In this document: positions 1 to 12,599 of the stretch, piece by piece
Layout of the letters: each line of letters opens with the position of its first letter
Numbering within the stretch: position 1 is the stretch's first letter
From: Colletes latitarsis
Taxonomy: Eukaryota > Arthropoda > Insecta > Hymenoptera > Colletidae
Assembly: GCF_051014445.1 (NCBI RefSeq)
Contig: NC_135141.1
Span: 31,457,422-31,521,421 of the forward strand
Reading direction: 5' to 3'
Length of the DNA: 64,000 nt
Position numbers and translations under genes: made by a program
The notes under the pieces: generated by a model
What the model saw: the letters and a program-made list of their open reading frames with translations, nothing else
The model's database searches: none
Told to the model about the DNA's origin: nothing

Positions 1-3000
1 CCTGGAGAAAAAATCGCAAGCTCGAAGTAACTTCGAGGAATGCCGTGGGATTAGCCTAATTTGCTTCGAAGCGGAATTCGAATAAGATCGCGGCGTTAGA
101 AACGAACGAAAACGCGGCGTAACGTTCCCATTTCGATAGCACGGACGCGGCTGGAAATTCTTCGCGTGCCGTGATGTTACGTGAGCCCGGGAATTGGTCT
201 GTAATTTACAGTAAAAGTGAGGCAATTGAGTGCCGCCTCGCGGTCGACATCGTTCCGACGATTTACTCCTTGGAACACCCTTTCTCGACTACGGAAGTCC
301 CTAGACATCTGTAAATACCGGTATGGCCGAACGCAGACTGCGAGTCGACGATAGAACCCTACCGTCGATTCGTTTGACCCTTAGAATCTTTGCAAGAAGG
401 GGGCAAGGCCTTCGTGTTACCGATTTTGTTGAAACTCTGCACATTCGTAGATTTAGTTAACAAGTTTAAAAATATGTAACATTACAGGGGCCAGATGCTC
501 GATCATTTTTTAAATATTAATGATTGAAGTTTCATTATTATCCACAAATATAATTTTAATCTATCGATTGTTACCTATCGCTATGGGGCGTGATAGTAAA
601 ATAAGAGACTCCTACCCGGTAGGTCTCAAATTCAATTTCTGGTAATTACACAAGTATATTTTCTCTTAATATAGATCAACTTTTAAATAAGGTGTCTTTG
701 TATTTATTAAAACGTATAACGTATATAGAAATATACAAATTAGAGACTGAAATTGTATGATTACCGAAAACGAGAGTTATTTAACGATTATGCAACACTG
801 TCCACGAAAAAAAAAGAGCAGTGTTGTTTTCTATAAATATTCAGAATCTGGACGTGCCACAGATTTTAAAATATTCGACCTCGAATGTATGGGGGGGGGG
901 GCCAAGAGGACGACGACAGGTAACGCTTAACGTGCACGTGCAAAAGTAGGCAAATCAAATTTAAATCGGGAGAGGCGAGAGCGAAGATGCGGTCAGAGAA
1001 ATCTGGCGTTCTGGGTCATCGTTCAAGCACTGTTGCTCGTTGGTCCTGATTCCTTCGAGGAGGAGCCCAGAGAGACTAATTTTCGTGGTTCGATATTATT
1101 AGACATATTTGACATACATACGTCACTTACATATTCTGACATACTTTATTGACCTAAACATCCGCGATCTAGACATTATACATGCACGTTCTCTTATAGA
1201 AAATTATAATATGTTTAGTACATTTCCCTATCAAGCATGAGAACAAAAAAAAATCGTGAAAGACTTAAAAACATCGATAAATATGCAAATTCTGATAGCG
1301 TAGTGGTTAAAAAAAATGGCTAGGCTGGTCGAGAGAAATGGTGCCAACCGAGGATCGACAAATTACCGGTATCAGCGAACGGTATAGGAGGTACATGGCT
1401 CCGGAAATAGCTGGTAAATTAAATAGCGTGCTTGCAATAGAGCTTAATGTACGCAATGAAAAGGGGCGTACAAGAAACAGGCTACATGGTCGAATTACCG
1501 CCAAAAAGTCATTGGTACGGCTAGGAATTAAACGGGAATGTTTGAAACGGGCACAATTGATCGATTGCCCGATAGAAAAGTGTTCTTTGGATGGGTGAGT
1601 CGATGTTTGAAGTTTTCGGTACAAAGGGACGGATATTAGTCAGGAGATCAACAGGCGAACGATCGTCGAACCGACGCCATTTTACCGTCGATAAAGCACG
1701 GAGAAGGGTCCACTGATTATGTGGGTGTGTTTGACGGGTAGTGATGTCGAAGATTTGTTAAAAATAAATAGGTGTTAAACAGGGTAGTGCATTTATTACA
1801 AATTGGTCGAAATCTGATTTTTTACGAGACCTCGAAACTCTCGAAATCCAACATTCTAACCTGACTTCTAAAATTTCTTCGTGCAACCAGCATTTATTTT
1901 GTCAGAGCTACTAGTACTTTTCTCTATTTGCATATTTCTATAATTTGGTATACGCTGGCTTGTGTATACGTGTATAATGGAAGGTTTTTGTCGGGATGAA
2001 TGCTTGAAATGCAACGATGACGTCAGACGTGCCAGACATGGATAGCCGCTAGCTGGCGTTAGTTTTCAGAGGTTTGTTTAGTATTAGTGTAGAGGGGTCG
2101 TCCGTCGAAAGGACGAAGGTCTTTAGGTCTTTTGCCACTTCGTTTCATTTCTAAAGCGAGAGCTGCGAAGAACACGTGGCGCTGTCGTTATACAGTTATA
2201 TTCTTAGACGTTTCATTTTACATTTATCATCATGTTACTGGGCACGCGAGACACCCTGCATGTTGTAAACTGTTTGCAACAGTTTTCTTATCCGTTCACA
2301 AAGTACATAAATAAAATAAATTAGATTCGATCGGGTACGAATGTTCTCGTTCCGTTCTTGCATCGTTTAATGTCACAACGGCAGTGCAATTTTTAATTTC
2401 CCGGCCGAACCACGCAGTTTGTCGATCGCGATAGTTATTTGTTATTATTGTAGTGGTATCGATAAATTAAAACGATGAAGCGTTACAGTGAACTAGACGG
2501 AATAGGAGAAAAAAACTAACGAGTAAAAGTATTGGCAGCAATATCTGTAAACTGCATCTGGTGCTTGTGCATCTGCATTGGCTTGCATCCCGACCCACTT
2601 TTATCTCCTTTTTTCTGGACCAGTCGGCCGCACCTGCCAGCAGGAACATTTTCAAACAAGCGTTCTCTCATTTTTTTTCCCCCTTTCAGGGTTAGAATGT
2701 TTCCTGTATCGACACCGAACTTGCTTTCTTTTTTCTTCGGAAATAACAATTTTTTGGTCGCGCGAGAGATATTTGTGCGTTGGACGCATTGATGAATTTT
2801 TATGCGTTAAAAAAGAGACTCGACACGTTCGTCCCGTTATGAGACATCAGTAAATCGTTGATCGCTACACCAGATAAGGCATTAAAAAGATAAACGGATC
2901 TAGAAATTACTTATTAATAGAATAGAAACGAAATTGCACGAAAAAAGCGAGTTTTTCTGTTAAGTTTGCAAACACTAATTATAGTTAAACTGAAAACAGA

Positions 3001-5650
3001 ACGAGAATCTCCAAGCTATAGCAAGTCAACAGACAAAACGAGCGTCGTGTGTTTGGTTTACGATTTATTGGCTTAGCTTTCTATGACTCGTGTCCCTAGC
3101 GGTCTTAGCGCTTGCCGAGAAACCTTAAATTCATTTCAGTACGTTCGGATTACGTATTTCTAGTCTAGGTCAGTGTTCCCCAATCATTTTTGGATCATGT
3201 TCCGCTTGAATGTCTCGAAGATTTTGGTGATATAAAAATGCCTGTTAGCACAAAAAATAATAGTGTTTTTCCCCTATATTGGCGACGAAGGTGACAATGC
3301 TACATAGTTCTCTAATTGTCCACTGTGGCGCATTTGTTGGGAAACACTGATCTAGATAGTTCATCTGGGGGAATTTAATAGGGATTTTTACTTTGTCGGG
3401 TAACAAAAATTGAATTCTTTATTTTATATTTTCTAAAAAAATTTACGAAATCGACTAACTTATGAGAAGGAGAATTTATGACAAATATCTACCTGTTTAT
3501 ACAAATGTTTATCCGTTATCCATTAAATAAAAATGAAAAGTTCAATTATAAAATAATATATTTCACAACGACTGAATGTTCGGTCGAATAAATGATACAA
3601 ATATTTTGCTACACGTTGATTATATTGGCTATCTGTTAAACATTTTAAAAGCTATTAAAGATCATACGATCCCATGGGAAAAACATCATTGGTAATTTGT
3701 TTATTGTCAAATTGAGACAGATTATCAACATTTTGGGATTGTTGATATATCTATTTCATTATAATTCTACCAACTTTAAATTTCGTGTAGGTTATCTTCA
3801 CATTTTAGTTACGTTTCTGCTTTCGCAACGAACTCGCCGTTAGAGGAAGCAGACGCATAGCTGCGAAATTATCACATAGACGCATAGAATTAAATTGGAA
3901 AATAACGGAGGAGGAGGGAGACGCATCATCGCGTTGGGGTTCGTTAGAAAGTAAGAACAAAAGCTACAAGTTGCGTCATCGGAGAAAATGGATCCTCTGA
4001 AACAATGGCCGCGAAGATGAAGCCGAGAAGAGGAAAAGTGTAAATAATTCGTCGATTTTACTCGTCGCGGACAGTTGATTACACTGTCCAACATGAATTT
4101 TATTTGCAATAAACAAGCAATTTGCAAGGGTGACTTTTGTAAGTATAATTTAATACGTAACTTAATTTTTACAAAAATCCTTGTTTTTAGAAATTGAATG
4201 CTTCATTTTTTTTAACATTTTAATATATTAGTTAAACTTGAACTTCAATTTGCAGTGATCCCTCGTCTTCGACTGTTAGCAAAATTATATTAATATTAAA
4301 TCTATGACGAAAAGTGAAGAACAAGAAATTAAGGCGTTCATTTAATGTTGTCTCTGACTGTAAACCTAATGAACATTCGTAGGATTCGTAAAAAATATTA
4401 TCATACGTCGTGCTTGTTTATTGCAAAATATGAAAAAGATTTTTATTTGTGGGACAGTGTTATCAGGCGTAATTGGCTCTCGACGAATATCCTCGACTCT
4501 TCTATTATCGAATCGATATGTTGCGCACAGCGATACGGAAATTGAACGTTCGATTCGTGGCGAATGCGCGGAAGTTGAAACGTAGATTCGATCGTGACGG
4601 AAATAAGAATAAAGGATTCACCTAACTTGACGAAAAAACTACGCTAGACACCGGAAGACGTGGACAATAGACAGGAAGAGTAGCTGACAGAACGACTCGC
4701 AATAATAGGTAGAAAGCAACAATGTCATATAAAGTCAAACGTTTTCCTTTTCCACCATTCTGACATACAAGATGTTTATTATTTTAATTAAGTTATTACT
4801 TAATCTTGCCCTTTACACCAAAGATATCATTGTTATTTACATTTACTCTCTATTATTTAATTTCTCCTGTTCTGTATTTTTCTGTTTGCAAATAACAAAC
4901 ATACATAAAAAAAAAAAACTAAAAAAAGTACAAGACGTAACAAATGTAGCAAATAATTGTTTCTTATGACCTTGCTATTAATAATCCTGACTATCAGGTA
5001 CGCTGAATCATTTTAAGAAAGCAAGCATGCGAATATACAGATAAGATAAAAATGATTGCTTGTCATACTTTGTAGTAAAAAAAATTCATTATCACGTCGA
5101 CAGCAATTTTCCCTGTTTTGAGATATTATCGACATTTTCTCAAATTATAGCGTAACAAATAGAAATGTTCGATAGTATTCTATATAAACTATTATATTAA
5201 GTACTATAATACAAACATAAAAAAATGATATATAAAACATAACCTCCCTCGATAACGTTCGCGTCGCAGAACCGAGCCAGCGACCATTAGCGAGGGACAC
5301 CATCTCCGTTCTTATTTATCGTATAGAGTTTAATAAAATCTTATTTCATTCGTTGGAAACTAGTTAACAAGATATTATTTCTGTATAATTTCAAAGATAC
5401 GGTTTAAAAATTGAAGGACTTTGCGCATTTTAGCTTTCCTTTGTACGGTCTCCTCTGAATTCCTTTCTACAAAATGGCGTACGCTAAATTGATATTGAAA
5501 CGCACCCATTCGTGCAATATCGCCGATCGTTGAATCCTAATTAAAGTCGCTCGAAAAACTTCCGGGCTTAACAGTAACCAGAGAAAAAGAGCAAGAAGAA
5601 GTTCTGTCTGAAAAGTCCAACGATCGAACGGAGGCATCGTTTAACGCGTT
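1..5650. other. gene-poor spacer, no supported gene
   Basis: I see no convincing exon, RNA gene or mobile element here. Open frames are short, and none shows a known motif or a coherent splice pattern. Local oddities are an 11-nt G run ending at 901 and a perfect palindromic CRE-type octamer at 2018-2025. An 86-codon ATG frame at 1338-1598 has nothing else to support it. The stretch could hold 5' non-coding exons of the ARL4 gene or an lncRNA, which sequence alone cannot show. Confidence 0.5.
2018..2025. promoter_or_regulatory. perfect CRE octamer (TGACGTCA)
   Basis: TGACGTCA is the full palindromic site for CREB/ATF bZIP factors. It stands alone, with no recognised start site or gene near it. 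A perfect 8-mer is expected about once per 65 kb by chance, so this may mean nothing. Confidence 0.15.
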
Positions 5651-5667
5651 TCTCCTTTCATTTTCAG

Positions 5668-6240
5668 CCGGTGCGGTACTGATCGTGGCCTCGAAGCGAG
5701 TCCTTTTACGGTGGGGACGAGCATCGAAAGCGGCGACTACCCTCCCTCTCCATCCTCGACTTTGGCCCACAGACACGAAAGGCACCCGACCGGCGAACGC
5801 GAAACAAAAGAACGTGGAAGGAAAAACGGGAAGGACAAGGGATCAGGACGAACGAAACATTCGGAACTTGGACGCCAGGTATACAGCATGGAATAAAGGA
5901 GGCGAAGCGGTCCAAGTATCGTAAACGAAACGAGAATTTGGGGGAAGGAGTTTCCGCGGCTATGGCTAGGGTCGGTTGAATCCAGGATCGAGCAGAGAGA
6001 GAGGGTAGAAGGAGAAGATTTCGAGGGATATCGAAGTTGAGGAAACACAAGACAAGGGCCACGAAGACGCGTCGTGGAGTTTAGAAACCTGAAGGCAGCC
6101 GAAGAAAGATATAGAAATTTATTCCTGGGAATAAAACAGAGACAGGGGCTAAATGCGCGATAAACGGAGGACGGTGTAACAGGGTCAGGAGGAGTTAGAA
6201 GCGTGGTCTAGGAAAGAGGAAGCTGTGCTAAAGGAGAGGA
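5668..6240 (+). other. probable 5' UTR of the ARL4-like gene
   Basis: A pyrimidine-rich tract ending TTTTCAG at about 5656-5667 looks like a 3' splice site. The purine-rich, more GC-rich stretch after it runs straight into the ARL4 start codon at 6241. I infer a leader exon beginning near 5668, with its upstream donor elsewhere. Overlapping open frames on both strands have no recognisable content and are treated as chance. Confidence 0.35.
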
Positions 6241-8471
6241 ATGGGTGCTGGGATGGGCAGGAGCGGCACGAGCGGCGGCCTCCTCGAGGCACTTCCTACA
6301 GGAACGCCGCTCCACGTGGCCATGCTTGGCCTGGACAGCGCTGGGAAAACCACCGCCTTGTATCGGCTCAAGTTCGACCAGTACCTCAACACCGTACCCA
6401 CCATAGGCTTCAACTGCGAGAGGATTCGTGGCGGCATCGGCAAAGCGAAAGGTAAATCGATTCTTATCGTCATCCGGGAGATTTTGGAGGCAAAAATAAG
6501 ACGTAAATCAAGAATACAGTTATTACAAATGGGTTAAGTATTTATTATTAACTGTTTTTCGCTCTCGTCTTAAATGTACGCAAAGTTGATCGAATCGAAA
6601 TAGCATGGGAATTCTGAATAGAAAAAATAACAAAGAAGTTGCATCAAGAACACATTCGCTATACAATTAAGTCCCAACGGGATGAAACGTTAACACTAAT
6701 CGTATTTACACCTCAGTCACGTAATCAGTGAGGATACTCGGGGACACGTAACCATTACGCGGCAAGGATAATGACGCTAACACCGCAAAAACAGTTATTA
6801 CTTTTATCGTGTACGCGTCAACGAAATAATTCTACGTCAGTTTCTTACGAGAGTAGATCTTCCGCGTCCCAGAAACCTGGTGGCATCGATTGAACGGGAA
6901 GCTACAATTACTTGGGAGACTTTCTGCTTTTAGTTCTGTTGCTTCTTATTTTATAGTGTTTTGTTGCAACGACTTACCGTGGAATCCAGTTCCTAGAAGC
7001 AAAGTGGGTAGTCAAAGTTTATCCGCCACATCGTAGTTCGTTGAAAGCTTAAAAAGCACCATTTTCTAAACAAGTGTCATGTAAGAGTAAAAGGGATTAG
7101 TTGTACTTGGCGAACTCTGCTTAAGATAATAATGCTGTTACAGAAAGCTGTCGTAAAAGTTTCCTCGTTTATTCGAAAACCATCTCTGAGAACATGCTGG
7201 GGAAATGGATTAAAACTAATAGAATAATTGGTTTCAATGGTAATTGGTGATTTAAGCGACTTAAGTGTTTAAAAAACTGTAGTAGAAATTACGTGGGATA
7301 CCCTGTATACTACCATGTTGTCCATTAAATAATTGCCAGAATAATTATATCATGTATGAATACACGTAAACTAAGATAAACTTGTTGAATCTTCTTTATT
7401 TAAATTTTCAAAGAGAAGGTACGAAGAATAGTATGAACGTCACAATTTATCGGTTTTGCATGTCGAATAATGGATCGTTATCCTTCAATTTTACATCCTA
7501 CCCCTTGACGTGGATAAGGGTGGTGAAAGAGAGGGATATAAATGGATTTCCATATTGGTCTATCGCAGGTGTGAATTTTCTCGTATGGGACGTGGGCGGA
7601 CAGGAGAAATTACGACCATTATGGAAGTCCTACACCCGATGCACGGACGGTATTATCTTCGTCGTTGATTCGTGCGACGCGGAACGACTCGAAGAAGCGA
7701 AGATGGAGCTCACTAAGACAGCCAGGAGCCCGGATAATGCCGGTGTGCCCATTTTGATCCTGGCCAACAAACAGGATCTGCCAGGTAAGACAGTTTCATG
7801 CATGTATACGTACGCTGGCGCCACATTTCGTTCGAAACAGTAATAACGGTGGCGTCTTTTAAAATCAATATCGTTCTTAGCGACAATCGTGTCACCATAA
7901 ATAACATTAATTAAACGTTTGTTCACCTTTACCCTTGTGCATCGTTCCCGTAAAGAGAATTTAAAAATGGTTGGATAACTGCGAGACATTTTCGATCGGA
8001 TAAGTGAATGGTAGTCATTCGTACTACTGAGAGGGGACTTCCCTTGAAGTGACAATTCTCTCTACGTACACATATATCATTTTTTAAGTGTGCTGCCCTC
8101 ACCAACCGCGTACTCTCGACAATTGGCGCCAACATTGAAACTTAGATTGTTTCATCTCAACACTTACAGACTATTATTCGTCGTTCCTCGCGTACCAAGA
8201 AGACATCACGCGCTTCTCGATCGCTAGTCTCGGTTTACCCCGACTGACCAAATCGTGTGACTCGCTGTCTACAGGTGCCAAAGAAGTGGGCGAGCTTGAG
8301 AAGCATCTGGGCGTCCTAGAACTGGCGGGAATGCCGGGTAGCGCGTGCATCAGAGTGCAACCAGCGTGCGCGATCACGGGCGAGGGTCTCCACGAAGGGT
8401 TGGACACGCTCTACCAGCTGATCATAAAGCGGCGTAAGCTCGCCAAGTTGAACAGGAAACGGGCCAGGTAG
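6241..8471 (+). CDS. Arl4: ADP-ribosylation factor-like GTPase, ARL4 type
   Basis: Three exons, 6241-6451, 7569-7784 and 8275-8471, join in phase (1,1) to 207 aa, close to the usual ~200 aa of ARL4. Visible motifs are Met-Gly at the start (an N-myristoylation context), the P-loop GLDSAGKTT near residue 30, switch II WDVGGQEKLRPLWKSY, the base-binding NKQD, and a final ACAI-type G5 motif. The C-terminus is strongly basic (KRRKLAKLNRKRAR), typical of ARL4 and absent from ARF1. ARL4 proteins are myristoylated plasma-membrane GTPases that recruit ARNO/cytohesin and act in actin and Arf6 signalling; that role is family knowledge. All introns are GT-AG, and intron 1 is about 1.1 kb. The first ATG of the exon is used, and its GAGGAATGG context is acceptable. 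Confidence 0.93.
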
Positions 8472-11400
8472 GCCAGGACTTCGGAGGACTGCACGTGCGT
8501 CTTCTGATATTGTCAGTCGCGGACAGTCTCTCCTTTGACGACAGCCACGCCTTCCATGGTGTCTTCTTCTTCGTCCTCCTCGTCATCGCGCAATGGCGAC
8601 GACCACGAGGTGCTCGAGTGAACGTGCCCTCCTCTGTACGTGGACAATTGTTTCTTGTCGGGGAACGTCCTGGGCGTTCCTGACCATCACCTTTTGCGGA
8701 CCAGTGTTACTCGACGATGCTGGCGGGGCAGCAGGTGTTTTTGATGGCAGAAACCAGGTGCTGGGACTCGTGCAACGTAAGGTTTCTCAGATTTTACAAA
8801 GAGCCTTCGTCTTTCTTTGATCCGAGTTCCATTCCTTGGAAGGGAAGGTTAGGGGCATCGATGGTTCATCGTCGAAGATAGAACGCGATCCAGACATTGG
8901 CTGGTCGGTTGTGTCAATGGATGGATCCGGGTGGCGTTCAGTGTCTGTATTTTGTATCGAAGCCGATGGATTGGGAGAAGCTTCCTACCCTCTCTGAAAG
9001 GGATGTTATTATAGCTTTGATGAAGGGTATAGGCAATTTTTGCAAGAACGGCAGAGAAACTTGTTGGCCTGAATCATGGAACTCTGGTGCGACCGGTTGT
9101 TTTTTGGACGACAACGAAACAAGTGCTTCTTCGCTGCTACATAGAAGCTCTATTTTACCAAATTCTACACCGCCGAAGCGTTTCTCGGGAAACTCCGCAA
9201 CGACGGTCCGCGGATTTCCAGTTTCTTGACTCGTTGTCGCTTAACCCTCGCGCCTCGAATCAGACACGGAGAACGGGAACGTTGCCTATTTTGCTACCGA
9301 GAAGAGGCCCAACTAGAGGTTCAGCGACGACAATACCTTTATTGCTAACGATGACGATGTCGAATCATGTTAACGTCGACGGCTCGAGCGCGGGAGACCA
9401 AAATGATACAAAACAGAATTTAAATAAGTATAACTTCTTCGAACGCGAATGAAAGGGTAGATCCGTGAAAGGATTCAAAGAAAATATATCGGGGAAGTAG
9501 TTGGAAATCGGAGCCCAATTTTTTACGATCCGCGTACATTGACGATTTTTTACCCGGGCTCCGATCGAGTAGTAGAAATTGCTTTCGTAATGGGAAAGTA
9601 ATAGAATTCCGGTAGACCATTTTTGCTACGCAGGGGAATCTCTAACAATCATATTCGATTATCGTGCTAGAAGAAGCTCGTAGTATACGTCGATAGACCG
9701 CGAGGCGAATCGTGGGACCTAGAAGTACCAGCGATAACCGTGCCTCTCCAGATTTTTGCACCTTTATACGTTGTACGTGAGAAAAAAAAAAATACTACGA
9801 TGTTCCGTCGTGGCCTCGCTCGAGACGATTTTTTGTAAAACAGATGTGATAACAGCCCACCTCCTCTCACCACCTGTGATTAGGGTATTGTGTATATTTG
9901 TACTCGTTGTCTATCGTGCTATCGTAGCCCAGGAAGTGGAGAGACGAGCTCTCGACGTAGAAGACGCGAACCGATTGTTTTGAGCTTCGTCGGAAATTAT
10001 ACATATCTCGAGGATATCGAAAAGTGCTGCTCTAGGCAATTGTTGGATCAAAAGCGTGATATGTGGTTTGTTAGGATAGTCGAAGGATATTAATTGCGAT
10101 TAAATTTACCCGATTCGATGCGTTACGTCAGGCATGTCCAACGTCCAGACTTGGGCAAATTTTATTTCTAAATAGGGAATTCGATTTCGTGAATTAATTT
10201 TTTAAAACGAACATCGGCGAAAGCTTGTTCACGAACGAAACAAAAATTTGCGTACGTTGCTCGAATAGAAAATTTGGAGAGTGTCCTGATTTCCACATAC
10301 ATGAGCTTTACATGCATACCCACGGTTCCTTTGCTCGCGGAAGGTGTGATTTAATTGCCCGCGGAAGTTATTTGCTCGGCATACTGGAAAGTATTCGTAT
10401 CTGCATCGAGTTGGACATGCCTGTGTTATATGTTCGAGCGTGACTCGGACGGTTTCGCGAGTTTATACGTCGCTTAAGCAAAGAATACTGTCGAACAATG
10501 TTGTTTTTTAGGCTAGGCAGACGCGTTCGTGATTTTTGTTGTCGATTATTTAAAAGTTCGAGCAAAATGTAGAGCTCAAAACGGCGGGTGCTCGTGTTTC
10601 TTGCCAGTGTGTTCCCTCAACAGAGTCCCATTATCATACGCGTCCCTCGTGCGGGCAATTCTTATCGGACCATCATCGTGAAAGATATTTTCTGAAAGTC
10701 AGAGTTGTATGCGTGCGCGTTAAAAATATGTTGGGAACGTTCATCGTATATTATGCTGTATTTCCAGTTATTTTCAGCGTGGAAATAACCCGACGCTAAA
10801 GTGTTGCGTACTTCTAGTGCACTCCAGCGTGTGTTTTATGCGTAGTGACGCGACTTAACGTAGTGCAAATTCTACGATCAGTCGCCTTCCACGCGATAGA
10901 TTCGTTATCTAATCCTTTAGGCTATCGAATATTTTATTTTTTATTAGTTTCGTATACTTGCGTGAATTTATTATTTTTCTTTCAAGTCCCAAAGTACGGT
11001 CCGTTCTCGAAGGAACGAGGATGGTCAGCGTAAGAATTGCTTGCTCGAATTAGAAGTATTTTTACCGCAAAATCTTTTCTGTTTCTGCATCGTAAAAACC
11101 TCGAAAAAAAAGAAAACAAGATGAATTCTGATTTCATTCGGTGTTCTCGTGGCCCTTCCTTCGTTTCAATATTCCCCCCTTCTTGTCCTTAAACATTCAA
11201 ATTTTGCAACTTACGAAGAATTCAAGAAGTCACTGTTAAATATCGAGCATGGACAATGAACGCTCAACAGATTCTACTAAAAGTTTTAAATTCATTGGAA
11301 CTAAAATTGAATTACTTCGTAACTTACCTTTAACATTTCTACGAGAACCAAGGAAATACGTCGTATCGTTCGTTATATTGACCGGGAGTTTTCCACGGAT

Positions 11401-11840
11401 TTCAAGAAAAAATAAAAGCAGTCAGTGAAACGAGGAAAACAATTACAAAAAGAAGAGGCTACAAAATGGGAGTCGACCGTGCGAGGAAGTCGATGAAAGT
11501 TTCCCGTTTCGTGAAGTAATTACTTTTGCTACAGGAGGCGAAACAATTAATAGTTTCTTGCTCGAGATAATTTCGTTTGAAGGTTTCCGAGAGTGGAATG
11601 AAATTCGAACGCGGGAAAATCGGACGATGCAATTTGACTGGTTATTTATTACAGCGCACGGATCGATATTCAGCCGAGAAACAGAGGACAACGTGAAACC
11701 GGAAGTTGCGGTCTGCGGCATACGATATACGCGGGGCACATTCGTTATCCGGAAACGGAGATATTCTCTATCGGAAGTCACAGCACAGTCTGTTTTTCTT
11801 AAGGGGGAGAAACCGCTGTGACGGCTGAAAATAAAAGCAA
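8472..11840. other. spacer / possible ARL4 3' UTR, no gene
   Basis: The first kilobase (to about 9450) stays more GC-rich than ordinary spacer and could be ARL4 3' UTR. The remainder is AT-rich. Several 60-120 codon frames occur on both strands, but none has a motif, a splice partner or a recognisable family. Confidence 0.4.
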
Positions 11841-11851
11841 TTTTTAAGAAT

Positions 11852-12590
11852 TTTTTGGGAGTAACTTAGAATACCAATTTCTTAATTGAGGCTTCGTTAA
11901 AAAGTCATTAACAAATTAAATTACCAAAATTTCAAATCGTTCTGAAAAAATTATTTTCAGTTGCGAGGGTCAATTACAATCATGTTTGGTGAATACACAT
12001 ATCTTCGAAATCCTACGCACTTTCGAGATAAAAATTCGAGTAGGTGGAGAAATTTTTCGACAAAATTAAAGAATTTCAAATCGTTCTGGAAAAATTATTT
12101 TCAGTCGCGAGGGTCAATTACTATCATTTTTGTTGATTAGACATATCCCTGAAATCCTACGCAGTTTCGAGAAAAAAATTCATTACCGAAAATTTCATGT
12201 CTGACCATACCATTGACGTATTTCACTGAAATTTCATGCGAATGTTTAAAACATCATAACTCCCGAACGGGTTGGACGATTTTAATGTTTAAAAAAGCAA
12301 ACTACGCGTATTTTGGTGAAGAATATGTAGACATTTCAAAAATATTTGAAAAGTTGCCCCTTAACCCCGTAAAGTTAGAAAAACCCCATAAAAATGGTCC
12401 AATTTTCAAACAGCCATAACTCCTACAATAGTGAATATATTTGAATGAAACTTTTTCTGAAGTAGAGCTCATGGGTACCTACAAAAAGGTATTAGACAAC
12501 TTTTCCGTAGAGTGTCAAACAAAATTGTTAAAAATCAAAAACGGATTTTTAAGAAAAATCGACAGGGGATAGGTGCTGAAATTCTTTACG
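11852..12590. mobile_element. fragment of GGGTGTTCGGCC-family DNA transposon (longer form)
   Basis: This stretch has a partial inner terminal-repeat segment (about 11852-11915). Two tandem copies of a ~110-bp module follow (about 11930-12042 and 12070-12182), with the shared strings GAAATCCTACGCA and TTTCGAGA. A further module (about 12230-12590) begins near CATAACTCCCGAACGG. The first two parts also occur in the complete palindromic element at 27550-27920, and the last module recurs at 15353-15520. No transposase frame is visible, so I read it as a decayed non-autonomous element. Confidence 0.6.
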
Positions 12591-12599
12591 TTGAAGTCT

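Noticed and set aside
891..901. 11-nt G run
   Set aside because: A homopolymer alone. It lacks the spaced G-tracts of a quadruplex, and its length may be a sequencing effect.
1338..1598. 86-codon ATG frame rich in basic residues
   Set aside because: No recognisable motif, no splice partner and no neighbouring gene context. Frames of this length are common by chance, and an overlapping minus-strand frame is longer.
8495..9452. Overlapping frames after the ARL4 stop
   Set aside because: They change frame freely, lack motifs, and fit better as GC-richer 3' UTR.
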